Shown here: one piece after another, positions 46,080 through 58,189 of the stretch | Numbering within the stretch: the first letter of the stretch is position 1 | Layout: each line of letters opens with the position of its first letter | Assembly (NCBI RefSeq): GCF_000276665.1 | Contig: NW_004955460.1 | Coordinates: forward strand, 3,984,571-4,048,570 | Source: Chinchilla lanigera | Lineage: Eukaryota > Chordata > Mammalia > Rodentia > Chinchillidae | Direction: 5' to 3' | DNA: 64,000 nucleotides | The notes under the pieces: model-generated | The model's database searches: none | Seen by the model: the letters and a program-made list of their open reading frames with translations, nothing else | Told to the model about the DNA's origin: nothing | Position numbers and translations under genes: made by a program

Positions 46080-46628
46080 AAAATGGTCCAAATATATTTT
46101 TAAAAATTTATTATAGAAAAAGGCACATTGCCACTAATCTATCTCAAAATTCTCCCCCTCACTTTGTCCACACTCATCTCATTGCTCCTGCCACTTTCTG
46201 AAGCAGTTCCGGAAGTCTTCCTTTGTGAGTGTCTTTTATGAAGCATGATCAAAATTATAGTGAATGCCCCTGCCAAGTGTTCTTCAGCAGAAAGTCAGCC
46301 TTGTGAAAACGTTATGGTGTGCCGACATCCACCTTATTCACCAGACCAGCACTGTACTGTGAGACTTCTGGCTCTTTCTCAAAGTCAAAATGACAATGAC
46401 AGGGAAATATTTTGAATTGATTCAGGGCACAGAGACACCCACACAGCACAACTAAAGACACTTATGAATGAGGACTTCCAGAACTGCTTCAGAAAGTGGC
46501 AAGAACAATAGGACAAGTATGTTCAAAGAGAGGGGGAGTATTTTGAGGGGGATTAATGGCAATGTGTTTTTACTGTGATAAAAATTTTCAGTGTAAACAT
46601 TCATCATATTTTTCTATCATACCTCATA
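46080..46628 (+). mobile_element. Mariner-derived fold-back element
   Basis: The left arm (46,115-46,232; CACATTGCCACTAATC...CCACTTTCTGAAGCAGTTCC) is matched by an inverted right arm (46,452-46,580; CCAGAACTGCTTCAGAAAGT...GGATTAATGGCAATGTG). The middle carries degraded transposase coding sequence on the plus strand (GACTTCTGGCTCTTTCTCAA). Terminal sequence is TATCATACCTCATA. Confidence 0.88.
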
Positions 46629-47672
46629 CTAAAAACAGTGGCAAAAATAATAGTAATGATGACCAGGGATTACCTTGAATTTAACCTTTGCTATAGGGGA
46701 ATTAACTGGTTTGGAGATTGAGGACAACCTGGATGTGAAATGTGGCAGTGACTCAAAAGTGTAAGGTTGAACTTGCCCATATAAAGTAGGGCATGTGTGA
46801 ACTAAAAAGTGAATAGAATTCTTTTTATGGGAGCTAAATGCAAATTGTGTGAAAACAAACCTGTTCTGTAGAATCTGGTGCACGGTTACTGGACCCATAC
46901 TGAACTGAGAGTTCAGGATGCACCAGGACAGATGTGCTGTCGGTTGTTGTTTTCTTTTTAAAATTTTACCACTCCAGTGTTTACTTAGGTATTTGTAAAA
47001 GGGTTTCTTACTGTGGTGAACAATCACCAGGCATCAATATCATCCTTCTATGACCAGGTTGTACGAGTGTTAGAGGAGCAATATGCATCTTTAAAGAAGC
47101 TGCCAACAGTATAAATTAAATATCTCAGGTAGACATTAGTCTGCATTTTGGTGCTATTCTCATGGCAAATAATGGGAATGCTTAGCAAATATTTCTGAGA
47201 AATAAGAAACCATTCAGGACTGAGCAATGCAATTTGGGAGAACTCTCCTCTTGCAATATGGTAACTTTATTGTGCTGTGCAAAATGGTTTGAATTATGAA
47301 TCAGGAGTCTTTACAAGGCTATAAGCTAGCTCCATCTTTATGCTGTAGTTTTGGTTGTCTAGGACTGTGAGTCCTTTGCTATCTAAGGATCAAGCTTACA
47401 AGTCAAGAGTTTTAAGAAAAAGTGTACTAAAAAAATAATAAAAAGCCAGAAGATAATCAAAACCCTCAATCTGCCTATTTTAAAAACAATACACTGTAAA
47501 TCTTAAACCAAATTGGAGCAGTTATCATTTATTTGATTTTTTTTTCTCCTAGACTTCTGAAAACTCAGTGTATAGAAACGATATTTATCTCTGATGACTC
47601 TGGAGACAGAGCAAGGCTTAACACAGGGCAAGGTATGTAAGTGTTATAATTGTCTAGCAAGAATAGTTATTT

Positions 47673-47842
47673 GAGTTGGGCATGGCACATGTCTTCTGTC
47701 CCTCTGAGAGGTTGAGGCAGAGGATCACAAGTTCAAGTCCAGGCCAGGCGATTTGGTGACTTAGCAAGAGGCTTCTCAAAATAAAGAAATAAAAAAAAGT
47801 CTGGGTTTGTAGCTCAGTGCAAAGGACCTGTGTTAAAAATTG
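47673..47842 (+). mobile_element. B1-dID SINE
   Basis: GTTGGGCATGGCACATGTCT and AGGTTGAGGCAGAGGATCAC (B1), then GTTTGTAGCTCAGTGCAAAG (ID). Confidence 0.85.
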
Positions 47843-48074
47843 CTTATATAGTCATTCTGAGCCCAAATGTGATATTGTTTGGATACTTCATATCCAAAGT
47901 TCATAGTGAGGTATGAACTTGGCATTCCTTTGCCTAGAGTGAGCAAAATACTTGGATATTTGTTGTCATGACAGGTTGGCCAACACTACCATAAGTCTTT
48001 GATAATGGCACAGAGGACTCATTAACTATGGTTTTGATCCGAGTTCTATGATACTGTGATATAATAAGAAATAT

Positions 48075-48245
48075 AAGTGTGACAGATCTATAATCCTACC
48101 ATATTTGGGAGGCTGAGGTAGGTAAATTGCAAGTGTAGGCCTAGCCTAGGCAACTTAGGGACTTAATGAGATCTTGTCTTTAAATAAAAAGTAAAAAAAG
48201 TCTAGGCCACAGCTCAGTGTGAAGGCCCTGGATTCAATCTCTAGT
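48075..48245 (+). mobile_element. B1-dID SINE
   Basis: TATTTGGGAGGCTGAGGTAG and GGCCTAGCCTAGGCAAC (B1), then CAGCTCAGTGTGAAGGCCCT and GATTCAATCTCTAGTG (ID). Confidence 0.85.
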
Positions 48246-48279
48246 GAGGCAGAGAGAAAGAGAGAAAGAGAGAAAGAGA

Positions 48280-48316
<37 letters not shown>
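48246..48316. repeat. (GA)n / GAAAGA microsatellite at a SINE tail
   Basis: GAGAAAGA units pass into pure GA. The SINE's 3' end is the likely seed. Confidence 0.95.
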
Positions 48317-48319
<3 letters not shown>

Positions 48320-50278
48320 AAAATATTTTTGGTCTTGGTTCTTGTCTTCTGGCACACAGCTTCTAAAGCTCTTACCATTTCCTAAGTAACAGGAGAGCTA
48401 CGACAACCTTTTGTTCTAATATTTGGTCTCTGACTGGTTTATGACACAGAGCTCCTAAATGCCTCGGATTTCTTGGGAGCTAGGAAGATCAGTTGTTCTA
48501 CTGAGGCGAGCCTTGATAGGTTCTGCACAGCCCCAAGATGGGGGTTAGCGTCAGAATGACCAAGGCATGATAAAAACCATGGTGGGGAGGTGAGGTGCTC
48601 CATGGTGGGGAGGTGAGAATGCGTTAATAATCAGTCACGGCTATGTGATGAAACCCTCCTGAACAGTCCCTGAACACAGGGTTCAGAGAGCTTCTGGGTG
48701 GTAAATGCACCCGACTCCTCCATGAGGTCGGAAACCCCTGCACTCAGGACCATTCCAGACCCTGCACACTATGCCTCTTCATCCAGCTTGTCATTTCTAT
48801 CCTTGACCCTTTATAATAAACATGTTTCTCTGAGTTTTGTGAGCAAATTAGAGCCAATTACTGATGCAGAGAGACATTGTCCATAAAGAGGTGCATCATA
48901 TACTCATTGTATACTTGAGTGTGGAGACAGAAAGGAAATACCTAAGCAACAGGCTTGAGTGCTATAGCAATGGTCAGTCCAGTGAAGGGCTGGTGCTCAG
49001 CCTGACTCCCATTGATGCCCCTGGATCTGCTCTTTCAGAGAAGACCATAGAGGTGGTGTGAGATTACCCTGCAGGCTCTGCATGTGAGCTTGGACTTCCC
49101 TATTTCAAGTGTGTGTGGTGTAGCTGGTCTCTCTCCAGGTCTTTACATTTCAGATCATTTCTCAGATACATAGAACTGAGATGTCACAATGGCTGCTATG
49201 CAAGTGAAATTCCATCCAGCCCTCAAGTACTGATTCTGGAATAAGGCAAAACCTTCTTTGTCCAGCTTGTGACAGAAGCCCAGAGACAGCCCACTTCTAC
49301 TTATCTGTCGGTCCATGGTCTGTCCATCCATGTGACCATCTCTCTATCCATCGAACATGTATTGAGTACTCATCTTGTGTAAAATAATGTATTAATGGAG
49401 TGATTTATACTTTTGTTTCATATTTAACTTATTATGTTTGTACAAGGTACTTGACTTTGGTATCTTTCATTTCAGAACCAAGGTTTAACAGCCTACCCTA
49501 GGTTTATGATACTGTTGCTATTGAGAAGTGTTATATTTTGCAGAAGTACAACAAGAAGATTATTGAATTGGACCAAAGTTTCAATCTTTCCCCACAGCGA
49601 CTCTATAAAGAGTTTCTTTATTTGGTAAAATGTGAATTTTAGTCAAGTAAGACTAGGGTATCTAGCCTATATATGTAGGGGTTGCATATCTGGGCAATCT
49701 AAAATACAGGGCCAATGGAAAAATGCCACATGAACCCTGAAACTCTGTTTAATATTGACCCGTCTTTAAGATCAAGAGTATCGAGGCTAGTCCAAAGAAA
49801 GACCAGGGCATTTCAACATCTTTCCATAGTGCCTCCTTCCATTCTTGCCCTCACACACAATCATCTTTCTCTTCTGAGTTATCTACATGACAGACCATAT
49901 TGTGTGTGTAATATTTGAGGGAGTTACTTCGCATCACCAGATTTGCTGCATGCTGTGTGAAGCTGCTGATTGTTTCTGTTATAACAGGGCATTCTTCATT
50001 CTGCACTGCAGCAGATACTCACATGTGTCCTCATTTAAGCGCATTAGCTGATGCAAAGCTTTAGCCTTTCAATCCTACAACTATTGGACTCTTGGTTTCT
50101 GGTGAACTGTAATCAGTGGACATGATATTTGACTTTGTAGATAAGTAAAAATTCTACTTAAAGATGCTTGAGTGACAGTTAATCTCGTCCTTGTCCCATT
50201 AATCTTTACATGGTTCTATCTTCATGTGATATATCTACTGTCTTCACCTAGGGTCAAAAACCACTTCTACAAGTTATG

Positions 50279-50824
50279 TATAAGGTGTGATCGACAAACA
50301 CGATGAGTGGTTAAATGTTTGTCACAGTAAAAAAAAAAAAATGCCATTAATTCCCTACCAAATACTCCTTCTCACTTTGAGCACACTTATTCCATGGTTT
50401 TTGCTACTTTCTAAAGCAGTTCTGCATGTCCTCTTTCCTGAGTGTTTTTAATTGCACTGTTGTAGCTGTCTCAATATTTTACATCGATTCAAAATATTTA
50501 CCTTTCACGGTCATTTGACTTTGGGAAGAATGAGAAGTTTCATGGCGATAGAGCCAGTGAATAAGGTAGATGAGAATACATCAGCACGTTTTCATGAGCC
50601 TGCCTTTTTGTTGGATAGTGCTCACCATAGTTTTGATCACACTTAGTAAAGTCACTCACAGAAGGGGATTTCCAGAACTGCTTCAGAAAGTGGTAAGAAT
50701 GATGGGATCAGTGTGTTTGAAACAAGGGAGAGTATTTCAGAGGGGATTCATGGCAGTGTGTCTTTTCCTATAATACATTTCTTTTAAACTATACATTTCT
50801 GTACATTTTGATCACATCTCATAT
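50279..50824 (-). mobile_element. Mariner-derived fold-back element with both termini
   Basis: The left end TATAAGGTGTGATCGACAAA and right end TTTTGATCACATCTCATATA are inverted copies, and both lie at TA, the mariner target. Left arm: ATGCCATTAATTCCCTACC...GAGCACACTTATTCCATGG. Right arm: CCAGAACTGCTTCAGAAAGT...GGGATTCATGGCAGTGTGTC. The middle transposase remnant reads on the minus strand. Confidence 0.9.
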
Positions 50825-51276
50825 ATCAATAGACACAGCCTACTCATGGAGGCCGACTCGCACGCTCTTTCTTTAGGAATGCTTGCTCAGATATTTCCCA
50901 TCTGCCTGCAGCCCAGGTGAATTCCATAGGCCTTGGAGGCAGCTCACTGTGCACACACACATCCTCCCACAGGCACTGTCTCTTTTATTTCCTCTGACAC
51001 TTACAAACAGAGCAGCAGGGACTTCAAACATACAGAGAAGCAGCTTGACCCACTGGCTCCATGCCTGTTGATTCTTTCAGTACTGAACTCTGTGGCTAAT
51101 GGCCCTGCAAGCTGATCAGTTCCCTCCTCTAAAGTGGCAAGACTGACTCAGCACATCAGAGCCACTGAGGATGGAGCCCGGCCCTGGCAGGTACCAACTC
51201 AGGGTGGGCTTTGGAACCACCTGTCCCTGATAGGGACTTGGCCTCTGTGTCAGCTTAGCAGCACTAGCAAATGCTC

Positions 51277-51371
51277 AGAGAGAGAGGGAAAGGGAAAGGG
51301 AAAGGGAGAGGTATAGGGAAAAGGAGAGGAAGAGGGAGAGGGAGAGGGAAAGAGAGAAAGAGAGAAAAGAC
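51277..51371. repeat. Polypurine/polypyrimidine tract next to a POU6F2 exon
   Basis: The plus strand is GGGAAA/GAGAGG throughout, so the POU6F2 transcript is CU-rich here, starting about 40 nt past the donor of the Ser-rich exon. Confidence 0.92.
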
Positions 51372-51410
51372 AGTCACTATGATTTAAACGGAGCCAGAAA
51401 GGATACTTAC

Positions 51411-51579
51411 TGCTGACTAACTGGCCCACGCTCAAAGCTGAAGAAGAGGAGGATGAGGAGGAAGAGGAGGAAGGCTGTCGGACGGGACTTTGAGACATGG
51501 ATGCTTGGCTGTGAGCCAGGTGCAGAAGGGTCCCTTGGGAGGCTCCTTGACCCACTGACGTCTGGGAGGGTTGGTGGAG
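51411..51579 (-). CDS. POU6F2: POU6F2 coding exon, third from last (Ser-rich linker)
   Basis: The exon is 169 bp, starts in phase 0 and ends with one base of a split codon. It encodes 56 residues, starting LHQPSQTSVGQGASQG and ending ALSVGQLVS; the split codon (A plus AT from the next exon) is Asn, giving VSN-PQTAAGEVDG, as in other mammalian POU6F2 proteins. Visible features are Gln and Ser richness, the segment HSQASMSQSPVRQP, and 11 consecutive serines encoded by mixed TCC/TCT/TCA codons. This is the low-complexity region before the POU-specific domain, presumed regulatory and not DNA-binding. On the minus strand the acceptor follows a pyrimidine stretch and reads CCATGTAG/CTCC; the donor reads CAGCA/GTAAGTATCC, close to consensus. 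A long CU-rich tract in the transcript begins about 40 nt past the donor. Confidence 0.93.
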
Positions 51580-52214
51580 CTACATGGAGGGGATGTAAAA
51601 AAGATACGCGAATGAGAAATTAGGGGAAAATGCCAGGGATTGAAAGTTTCATCTGAGCTTGAATCATTTTATTTCCAAGAATCTATAGTAGACTTCCGAG
51701 GAAGAACACAGGATCTAAACCACAGGTAGGGATTTCTTTTATATATATAATATATTGCTGCTTGCTTGACAGGCATTTTAGTAATAATTATAAATATATT
51801 ACTGATTCCCTATTTGGCTTGCTACAGCATCCAATTTTCTGCATTTCTCAGCCATGGCTTGTGGTGGACTCTCTTTCCTTGTTTGTACAATTACAGCATA
51901 GTTGACAAGTGTCTCAAGTATGTACGGATAAAATATAATACAATCAACTTAGAATGCAAGATTCAAATATGTGGCCATGGCCCCCCATTTTTATCTTACA
52001 GAACTAGGATCTTGGGGGAAATTCCATCTCATGCTGAGTGTACATGGGAACTTTCTGTTCTCCCAGACCTAAGAGTCTGGGTGCCTTCCTGTGGAACTGA
52101 TAAAATGTTCTCTGATGTTCTACAGAAAATTAAGAGAATTGATGGAGTTGGGACAAAAATACCCCGGGGTTTCAGCAGTTCTCAGTTGTGATTTTTTTTT
52201 TTGCTCTATGCTAC

Positions 52215-52395
52215 CACTGTCTTCAGGATGCTCATGTCCCCTCTCTTGAATTCTCACAGCAGCCTGTGTTGAGGGTTCAATTTCAAACCCTCACTTATAA
52301 ACAAGGAAGCTAAGGCACAGAGGTTGAATGGCTTTTTAGGTTCCTTCAGCTGATTTCTGTATGTAGAAAGTCTGACCTTGGCATCCAAGCTAATA
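52215..52395 (-). mobile_element. MIR SINE
   Basis: GAATTCTCACAGCAGCCTGT, CAAGGAAGCTAAGGCACAGA and GGTTGAATGGCTTTTTAG fit reverse MIR. Confidence 0.65.
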
Positions 52396-52469
52396 GTCAC
52401 AATGCAGCAAGGAAGAATTCATTTAATTTAGAAATTCTGTGTGCATTGAGGAAGATGGTCTGTGTGTGG

Positions 52470-52662
52470 TGGTGGTGGGGCTACTGGGTATTGAACCCAG
52501 GACCATGGCACTGAGCTATAGTCCCAGCCTTTTATTTATTTTTCTTTTGACACAACATCTTGCCAAGTCATTAAGTTGCGCAGGCCAGGCTTGAACTGGC
52601 TACCCTCCTGTCTTGGCCTCCCAAAGTGTTGGGATTACAGATGTGTGTCACTGTGTCCAGCT
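52470..52662 (-). mobile_element. B1-dID SINE
   Basis: CTACTGGGTATTGAACCCAG (ID, reverse), then CAGGCCAGGCTTGAACTGGC and GTGTTGGGATTACAGATGTG (B1, reverse). Confidence 0.93.
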
Positions 52663-53129
52663 AAGAAGGCTCTCTGGGTGTCTGCTTATTCATTATTCCT
52701 TTATAAATTAGCAAAGGAGTGTTGCTCTGAGAGGTGAGAGGAACAGAGCTGAAGACAGGAAGGAAAGAAAGGGAGAAGATAGCAGGTTCCAGGTCCACTT
52801 GGAGGCCTGCAAGGGATCCCTCTCCATTCTGTGCTGTCCTCCTAGAAAGATGGTGGCTCAGCGCTTGGCGCAGGTTGATGATTAGCCTCAATTGTCAAGT
52901 GGACCAGCAGGTTTGGGTTTACAGAGAACTTTTCTATCCATTGTCACACTCACAGAAGTGTAGCAAGGTTATCATACTGGAGGGTCAGCCTGGCAGCAGA
53001 ATCAGGTCTGGCCCTGAACTTTGGTGCATAAAGCAGGAACCAATCTTTGACCATGTTCTTAGTACCTACGAGCCAGCCTAGGACATCTCCACTTTGCATT
53101 TATCACTGCCTTCCATTGTGTGTTCATTT

Positions 53130-53830
53130 CTTTCATTCACTTTATTGAGATACAATTTATAGATAATGAAATACACCCACCCATTTCAAACACAGTTTGT
53201 TCAGTTTTGTCAGATGAGAATACCTGTGGAATCATCACCACAATCAATATAGAGAACTTTCTTATCCTTCCACAAAATTCTCTTTCCCATTTGCAATCAA
53301 TTTCCCCTTCAGTCTCTGTCCAACAAGTGATGTGCTTTCTCCCACTGTGTTTTCACTTGGTATGGTTGCAGACACTGAATCATACAGTATGCACCTTTGC
53401 ACGGCTGGTTTCTTTTACTTTTTACTTGGCAAACTATTTTTGAGATTCATTCATTTTGTTACATGCATCAGTAGTTCATTCTTTTTTATTGCTGAATAGT
53501 ATATATCTCCACTGATGGCATTTGAGTTGTTTCCAGTTTGTGGCCATTATGGGGATATGATTAATTAAACTGTTATAAACATTTACATACAAGTGTATAT
53601 TTATTTTTGGCTTTGATTCATTTATGAAAATAGGAGTGGAATTACTGGACCATACTGTAAATGCACATTAAACTTCCTAAGAAACTTCAAAACTGTTTTT
53701 TGAGGTGGTTCTACCATTTTATATTCCCTCCAGCAGTGGGTGAGCATTCCCTTTGCTCTACATCATCATCAACACTTTGGATTATCAGTCTTTTTAGTTC
53801 TCTAAAGGGGTTTCAATGTTAAGGAAACAT
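53130..53830 (-). mobile_element. Old L1 3' region
   Basis: ACTTTATTGAGATACAATTT, GAATCATCACCACAATCAAT, TATTGCTGAATAGTATA, GTTTCCAGTTTGTGGCCATT and TTTATATTCCCTCCAGCAG are a classic reversed L1 3' UTR. Confidence 0.88.
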
Positions 53831-53924
53831 TTTACCCTTAAATGATCGTTAGTAAGGTAGTACATTGGAAATATGCTTATAGAGCTATTTCCCTTCTGTT
53901 CCCAAATTGGTAATGATTACTAGT

Positions 53925-54070
53925 AACATTCTCCAATTCATATGCTATTCCTATGCAGTAGATACACCTGTTATGCTTCTGGTAGGTAAGTGATTGGCCT
54001 GAAGTCACATGGCTGCTGAATATTGGTATCAGGGATCCCACTTCCCCATTCAGGGATCTTCCTAGGATGC
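53925..54070 (-). mobile_element. MIR SINE fragment
   Basis: GCAGTAGATACACCTGTTAT, GGTAAGTGATTGGCCTGAAG and TCACATGGCTGCTGAATATT. Confidence 0.6.
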
Positions 54071-55744
54071 CATACTGTCCCTCCTAAGGAGTGAGTGGCT
54101 TACAGTTACATTTCAAGGGCACATCCTATTGGGACTCAGCTATTCTAAATGGAGGCTAGGTATGAACCAAAGATACTCACAGTCAACACAGGAACCCAAA
54201 TTAATATGCACCAAACATCTGCCTAAGGTAATTAGCCAATTTCATGAGCACATAATCAACAATTGAATCCAATAAATTTTATTCCTTAGGGACATATATT
54301 AATGATTAAATCTATTTTTAATTTACTCAATAAAATATGATGGATATTTGCATGTCAATCTACCCCCTCACCTATTGAGTTGTCCTTCTAAAGATCATTA
54401 CTTGCAAAAGCTGTTTACAGTTTTGAATTACTGAATCATAGGTAGTCTTCAGTTTTACCATCCCATCAATATTTATTGGCTGTGGGTGGAGTAAAGTACT
54501 GTCAAGGAACTGGGTAAGATAATAATCAATTTAAATATTTCTTCCTCAGACACAATTCAGTAAAAAAAATTACTAGGCTACAATCTCACTTAGGGGTCAC
54601 TAAAGCAAGCTAGGACTTACGTGTGGAACTATGAGAAGAAATTGAGAGGAAAACAATGTTTTAGGAAAATGAGAGTAGAATCTAACATTTCTAAGACTCT
54701 AAGAAATATTTTTTTCTTCCGAAGTAAATAATTATTTTTTAGGGGATCGGGCCCCTGATTTCTCTGCAGAGTTCAACTAGCAAAACTCTGAACATTCTTA
54801 AAGGGTCATACTTGCCAAAAATCAAGAGGATTACATAAGGAGGAACGTTGTAATGGAGCCTGTATATTTCATTCCAGTTGCCAGTGTAGACAGGTGTGTT
54901 ACTTCTAAAAGCACCTGTGAGCCAGATGAAATAGCCCATTGTACCTATTAGACCAGCCCAGAGATTGAGCTCTCCCTCATTCCTTCTTTCTTCACACCTC
55001 CATCTTCCATCTCCCAACTGCAATTCTTCCAGGTAAACCATGGAAAAGAGCACCCTGTCTTTGAAATTCTTGGTGTAATGATTTTGATGTATTTATTTAA
55101 AAACTTTTATGCTTAGGAGAAAAGATGGGGTAATAGGATTGAAACTGACTAAGATATGTTAACATGTACCAACTTTCCCAAAACAAACTCCACCATTATG
55201 CAATAGTAATATGCACTAATAAATTATAGTCACATTCTTTTTGCCAGATTTGTAGGTTAAAAATGACATCTTATACTACACTAATTTGATTTTCTCTAGT
55301 TATTAGTTTTCATTACATTCACACTGTTCATGGTCTAAAAAATTTATGCCTAAAATATGTTCACCAAATAAGAAAAGACAAGGCAGATATATAAGGTATT
55401 TCATGAAACACTGTAGGATTCAATATAGAAAATTTAAATAAACAGCATTAGGAGAGTGCTATTTAATTTGATTTAATTATGCTGTGTTTAAACATATTGA
55501 GAGCTGTAAAATTATATATATGTGTGTTGTATGGTTATTGGCATAAAAACATATGTATAAATCTTGAAACATAACTGGACAGAAAAACTGGAGTAGCTTA
55601 CCAAAAGAAATTGCAGGCAGTTGGGAATAACTGGAAATATGAAGGAAATCTTATTCCTCTACCACCCTGGAGGTAAAAGAAAACTAAGACACTCTGTAAG
55701 TGTAGCTGTCTTGTGACATTGCCTTGACCTTGAAAGGCCTAATC

Positions 55745-55900
55745 CGTGGCTACCATTTATTGCTTGCTTACTATGCTTTTACATACTTGGCAATAGTCCT
55801 CTTTGGTAGGTATCAGTGATGTTGAGACAGAAGGGGAAACAGATTTGAAAAGATGCAATGATGTACCTGGGACAACAAGTCCTACTAAGAAACAAGAGCC
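55745..55900 (-). mobile_element. MIR SINE
   Basis: ATTTATTGCTTGCTTACTAT, CTTTGGTAGGTATCAGTGAT and GATGTACCTGGGACAACAAG. Confidence 0.6.
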
Positions 55901-56194
55901 AGAGCATTCCATGAGGACTTGCTGGTCTCAACTCCTCTCAGCACTGGAAGAGAAAGGCTGCAAATCAAAGAAGCAGGAGGGAGCTCCAGCTTGACTTGGG
56001 TCCATCCTGCCGGTCACCTCCAGCACAAATCATCACGATCTGTTCATTTGAACACGTCTCACTTCTTTTTCCTACTATGAAATTTTAAATATTTTTCTAA
56101 TTTTTCTCTACAAGTCAAAAACATTTAAAATTTCATCTCTTTAAGAAAATGTGGTGCTCTTTGGTGGCTCAAAGATTACTGAAAAATTTTATGA

Positions 56195-56385
56195 TAGCTG
56201 GTGGTGATGGTGTATGCCTGTAATTCCAGCACTCTTGAAGGCTGAGACAGGAGGATCGCAAGTTCAGTCCCATCCTGGGCAACTTAGAGGGACCATACTC
56301 ACAAAATAAAAAAGAAAAAAGAAAAAAGATTAGGGATGTATCTTAGTGCAAAGGGCGTAGTTCAGTCCCCAGGACTATTAACAAC
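56195..56385 (+). mobile_element. B1-dID SINE
   Basis: AGCTGGTGGTGATGGTGTAT and GAAGGCTGAGACAGGAGGAT (B1), then TAGGGATGTATCTTAGTGCA and TAGTTCAGTCCCCAGGAC (ID). Confidence 0.9.
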
Positions 56386-57629
56386 ACAAAACAGTTTATT
56401 ATGATTTTAGTGTCATATGGAGGACACCTCTCAGAGGGAGGTGCTCATGAATTGTCCTTTGCTTAATACGATTAATTCTGGTATCTGCAGGTCTCCAAAC
56501 TTACTTTCCCCCATAGTGCATCCTTTTTATATCATCCTGTTTTCTACTTATTTACTCACTATACCCTGACTGGATTGTCTGTAAGAGTTGGAGTTTGCCT
56601 GTTTCTGAATTCACACAATCACTGCTTGCCTTTTTTGAGCTGTGAGCCAGGTGCAAATAGACTGAAAGCACAGGCACTCAGCATGTAAGGACAGGGAAGG
56701 GACAGTCCTTGTTAGCCACAGGAGGGTCGATGTCTGTCCCACATGCAGAATGACAAACAGGGAGGCCAGAACTCAGAGGCTGCCAAGCGTGGCACTTCCT
56801 GCGGGCTCTTGCAGGCTGGCTTCGTTGGTTTGTCCGTGTTGGCTGGTACTGCCCGGTGGTTCAGCTATTAAACAAAATGAGATGGAAGCAGCAACATAGG
56901 AGAAAGGGCTTCATGACTGCTACACTGCCATTCCGTGTATCTTTCCTGTGTGATGCAGCATTTCCTCCATGATGTTTTTCATTTGTGGAATAAAGTAATT
57001 TCTCATTAAATCCAAGACTGATATAAAAATAAATAAGGGTGGTGAATGTCTTCGGGAAGGGAATCAAATACAAAATGTGCTAGACTGGTTGGGAAAGACA
57101 GCTATAAGAAATAACATTCAAGTGGGATTAGATATACAGAAATTCACTGGGAGGTTGGAAAACATTCTTGGGATCTGCACAGGCATATTGGCTGTGGGCT
57201 GGTGTGTACAAACGTGTCGGGAAGCAGGGATGGGATTCTCTCTGTGGTGAAGGGACACTGGGACATGGCCCAGAGAGGCCCAACAGCAGCCAGAGTCCTG
57301 GGGTGGGAGGCTGGGACTCTGTTCCCTCCTTGCTCTGGCTGGCATCTTTCTGGGTCATGTATATTTTAGAAGCGCTCAGGAGAGAAATTATATCAGTGTA
57401 TTCTTGAAATTTAGTTCCACCAGAATCACCTGGAGGTCTGTTAAAGCAGATCACTGAGCTCCATCTTCAGAGTTCTGACTCAGAGTTCTGGTTCATGTTC
57501 CAAATTGAAGACCAAGAATTTGCCTTTCTAACAAGTTCTCAGATGCTGCTGTTTGGGGAATCACCCAGGTTTTTGAAGGAAGAAGCTTCTCTTGGAAAAA
57601 GGGCAAAGTGAGTAGATTTATTTTATTTT

Positions 57630-57808
57630 TGATGGGCATGAGGGATTGAACCAGGGCCTTTCCATTGAGGTACATCCTCAATCCTTTTCATCTTTTAAAC
57701 AATTGAGATAGGTCTTACTAAGTTTCCCAGGCTGGACTTGAACTTATTATACTCCTGCCTCAGCCTTTAAGAGTGTAGGATTATAGGAGTGACCAGGACA
57801 CCCAGCTA
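57630..57808 (-). mobile_element. B1-dID SINE
   Basis: GAGGGATTGAACCAGGGCCT (ID, reverse), then TTTCCCAGGCTGGACTTGAA and CTGCCTCAGCCTTTAAGAG (B1, reverse). Confidence 0.9.
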
Positions 57809-58189
57809 AAAGAATGGGTTTATTATGTCTAGACAAGAGAAGCCTGAGCCCAGACACAATAAGAACTCTTACTAATTTGGAAGATATAAGGAACACCAAA
57901 GTCTTACTGAGGAGTTGTTGCTATTATGGACAAGATAAGAATGCAGGTATTAAATTTGCTGAAAGATTTAAGGTTGACATGGGGATAATCTGTCTTGAAA
58001 AGTTTCAAGAACCTGGAGTATAACAGTGGGGAAGATTTTAGCTTTCTTTGTGGGAAGTTTATAAAAGCCAGGAGGAAGTGACCTTTTTGGCAGCGTTTTG
58101 GAAACTTATTCCTCTAAGCTCTATTCCACAACTTGAAATATCTCTATAACTTACACAGGAAGAAGAGCCCCATATTGAAATATCTGTGA

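Larger units (their letters stand above)
41725..51410 (-). other. POU6F2 intron between the Ser-rich exon and the POU-specific exon
   Basis: The intron is 9.69 kb. It contains B1-dID SINEs at about 42,925, 44,740, 47,673 and 48,075, a B1 fragment at 43,122, a GT microsatellite, a GA microsatellite, two mariner-derived elements (46,080-46,628 and 50,279-50,824) and a polypurine tract (51,277-51,371). The sequence at 42,050-42,850, and most of 45,000-46,080 and 48,350-50,270, is unique with nothing I can name. Confidence 0.85.

Noticed and set aside
51766..52191. 141-codon forward frame in the POU6F2 intron
   Set aside because: No domain, no splice or promoter context, antisense to the gene; ordinary composition for a chance frame.
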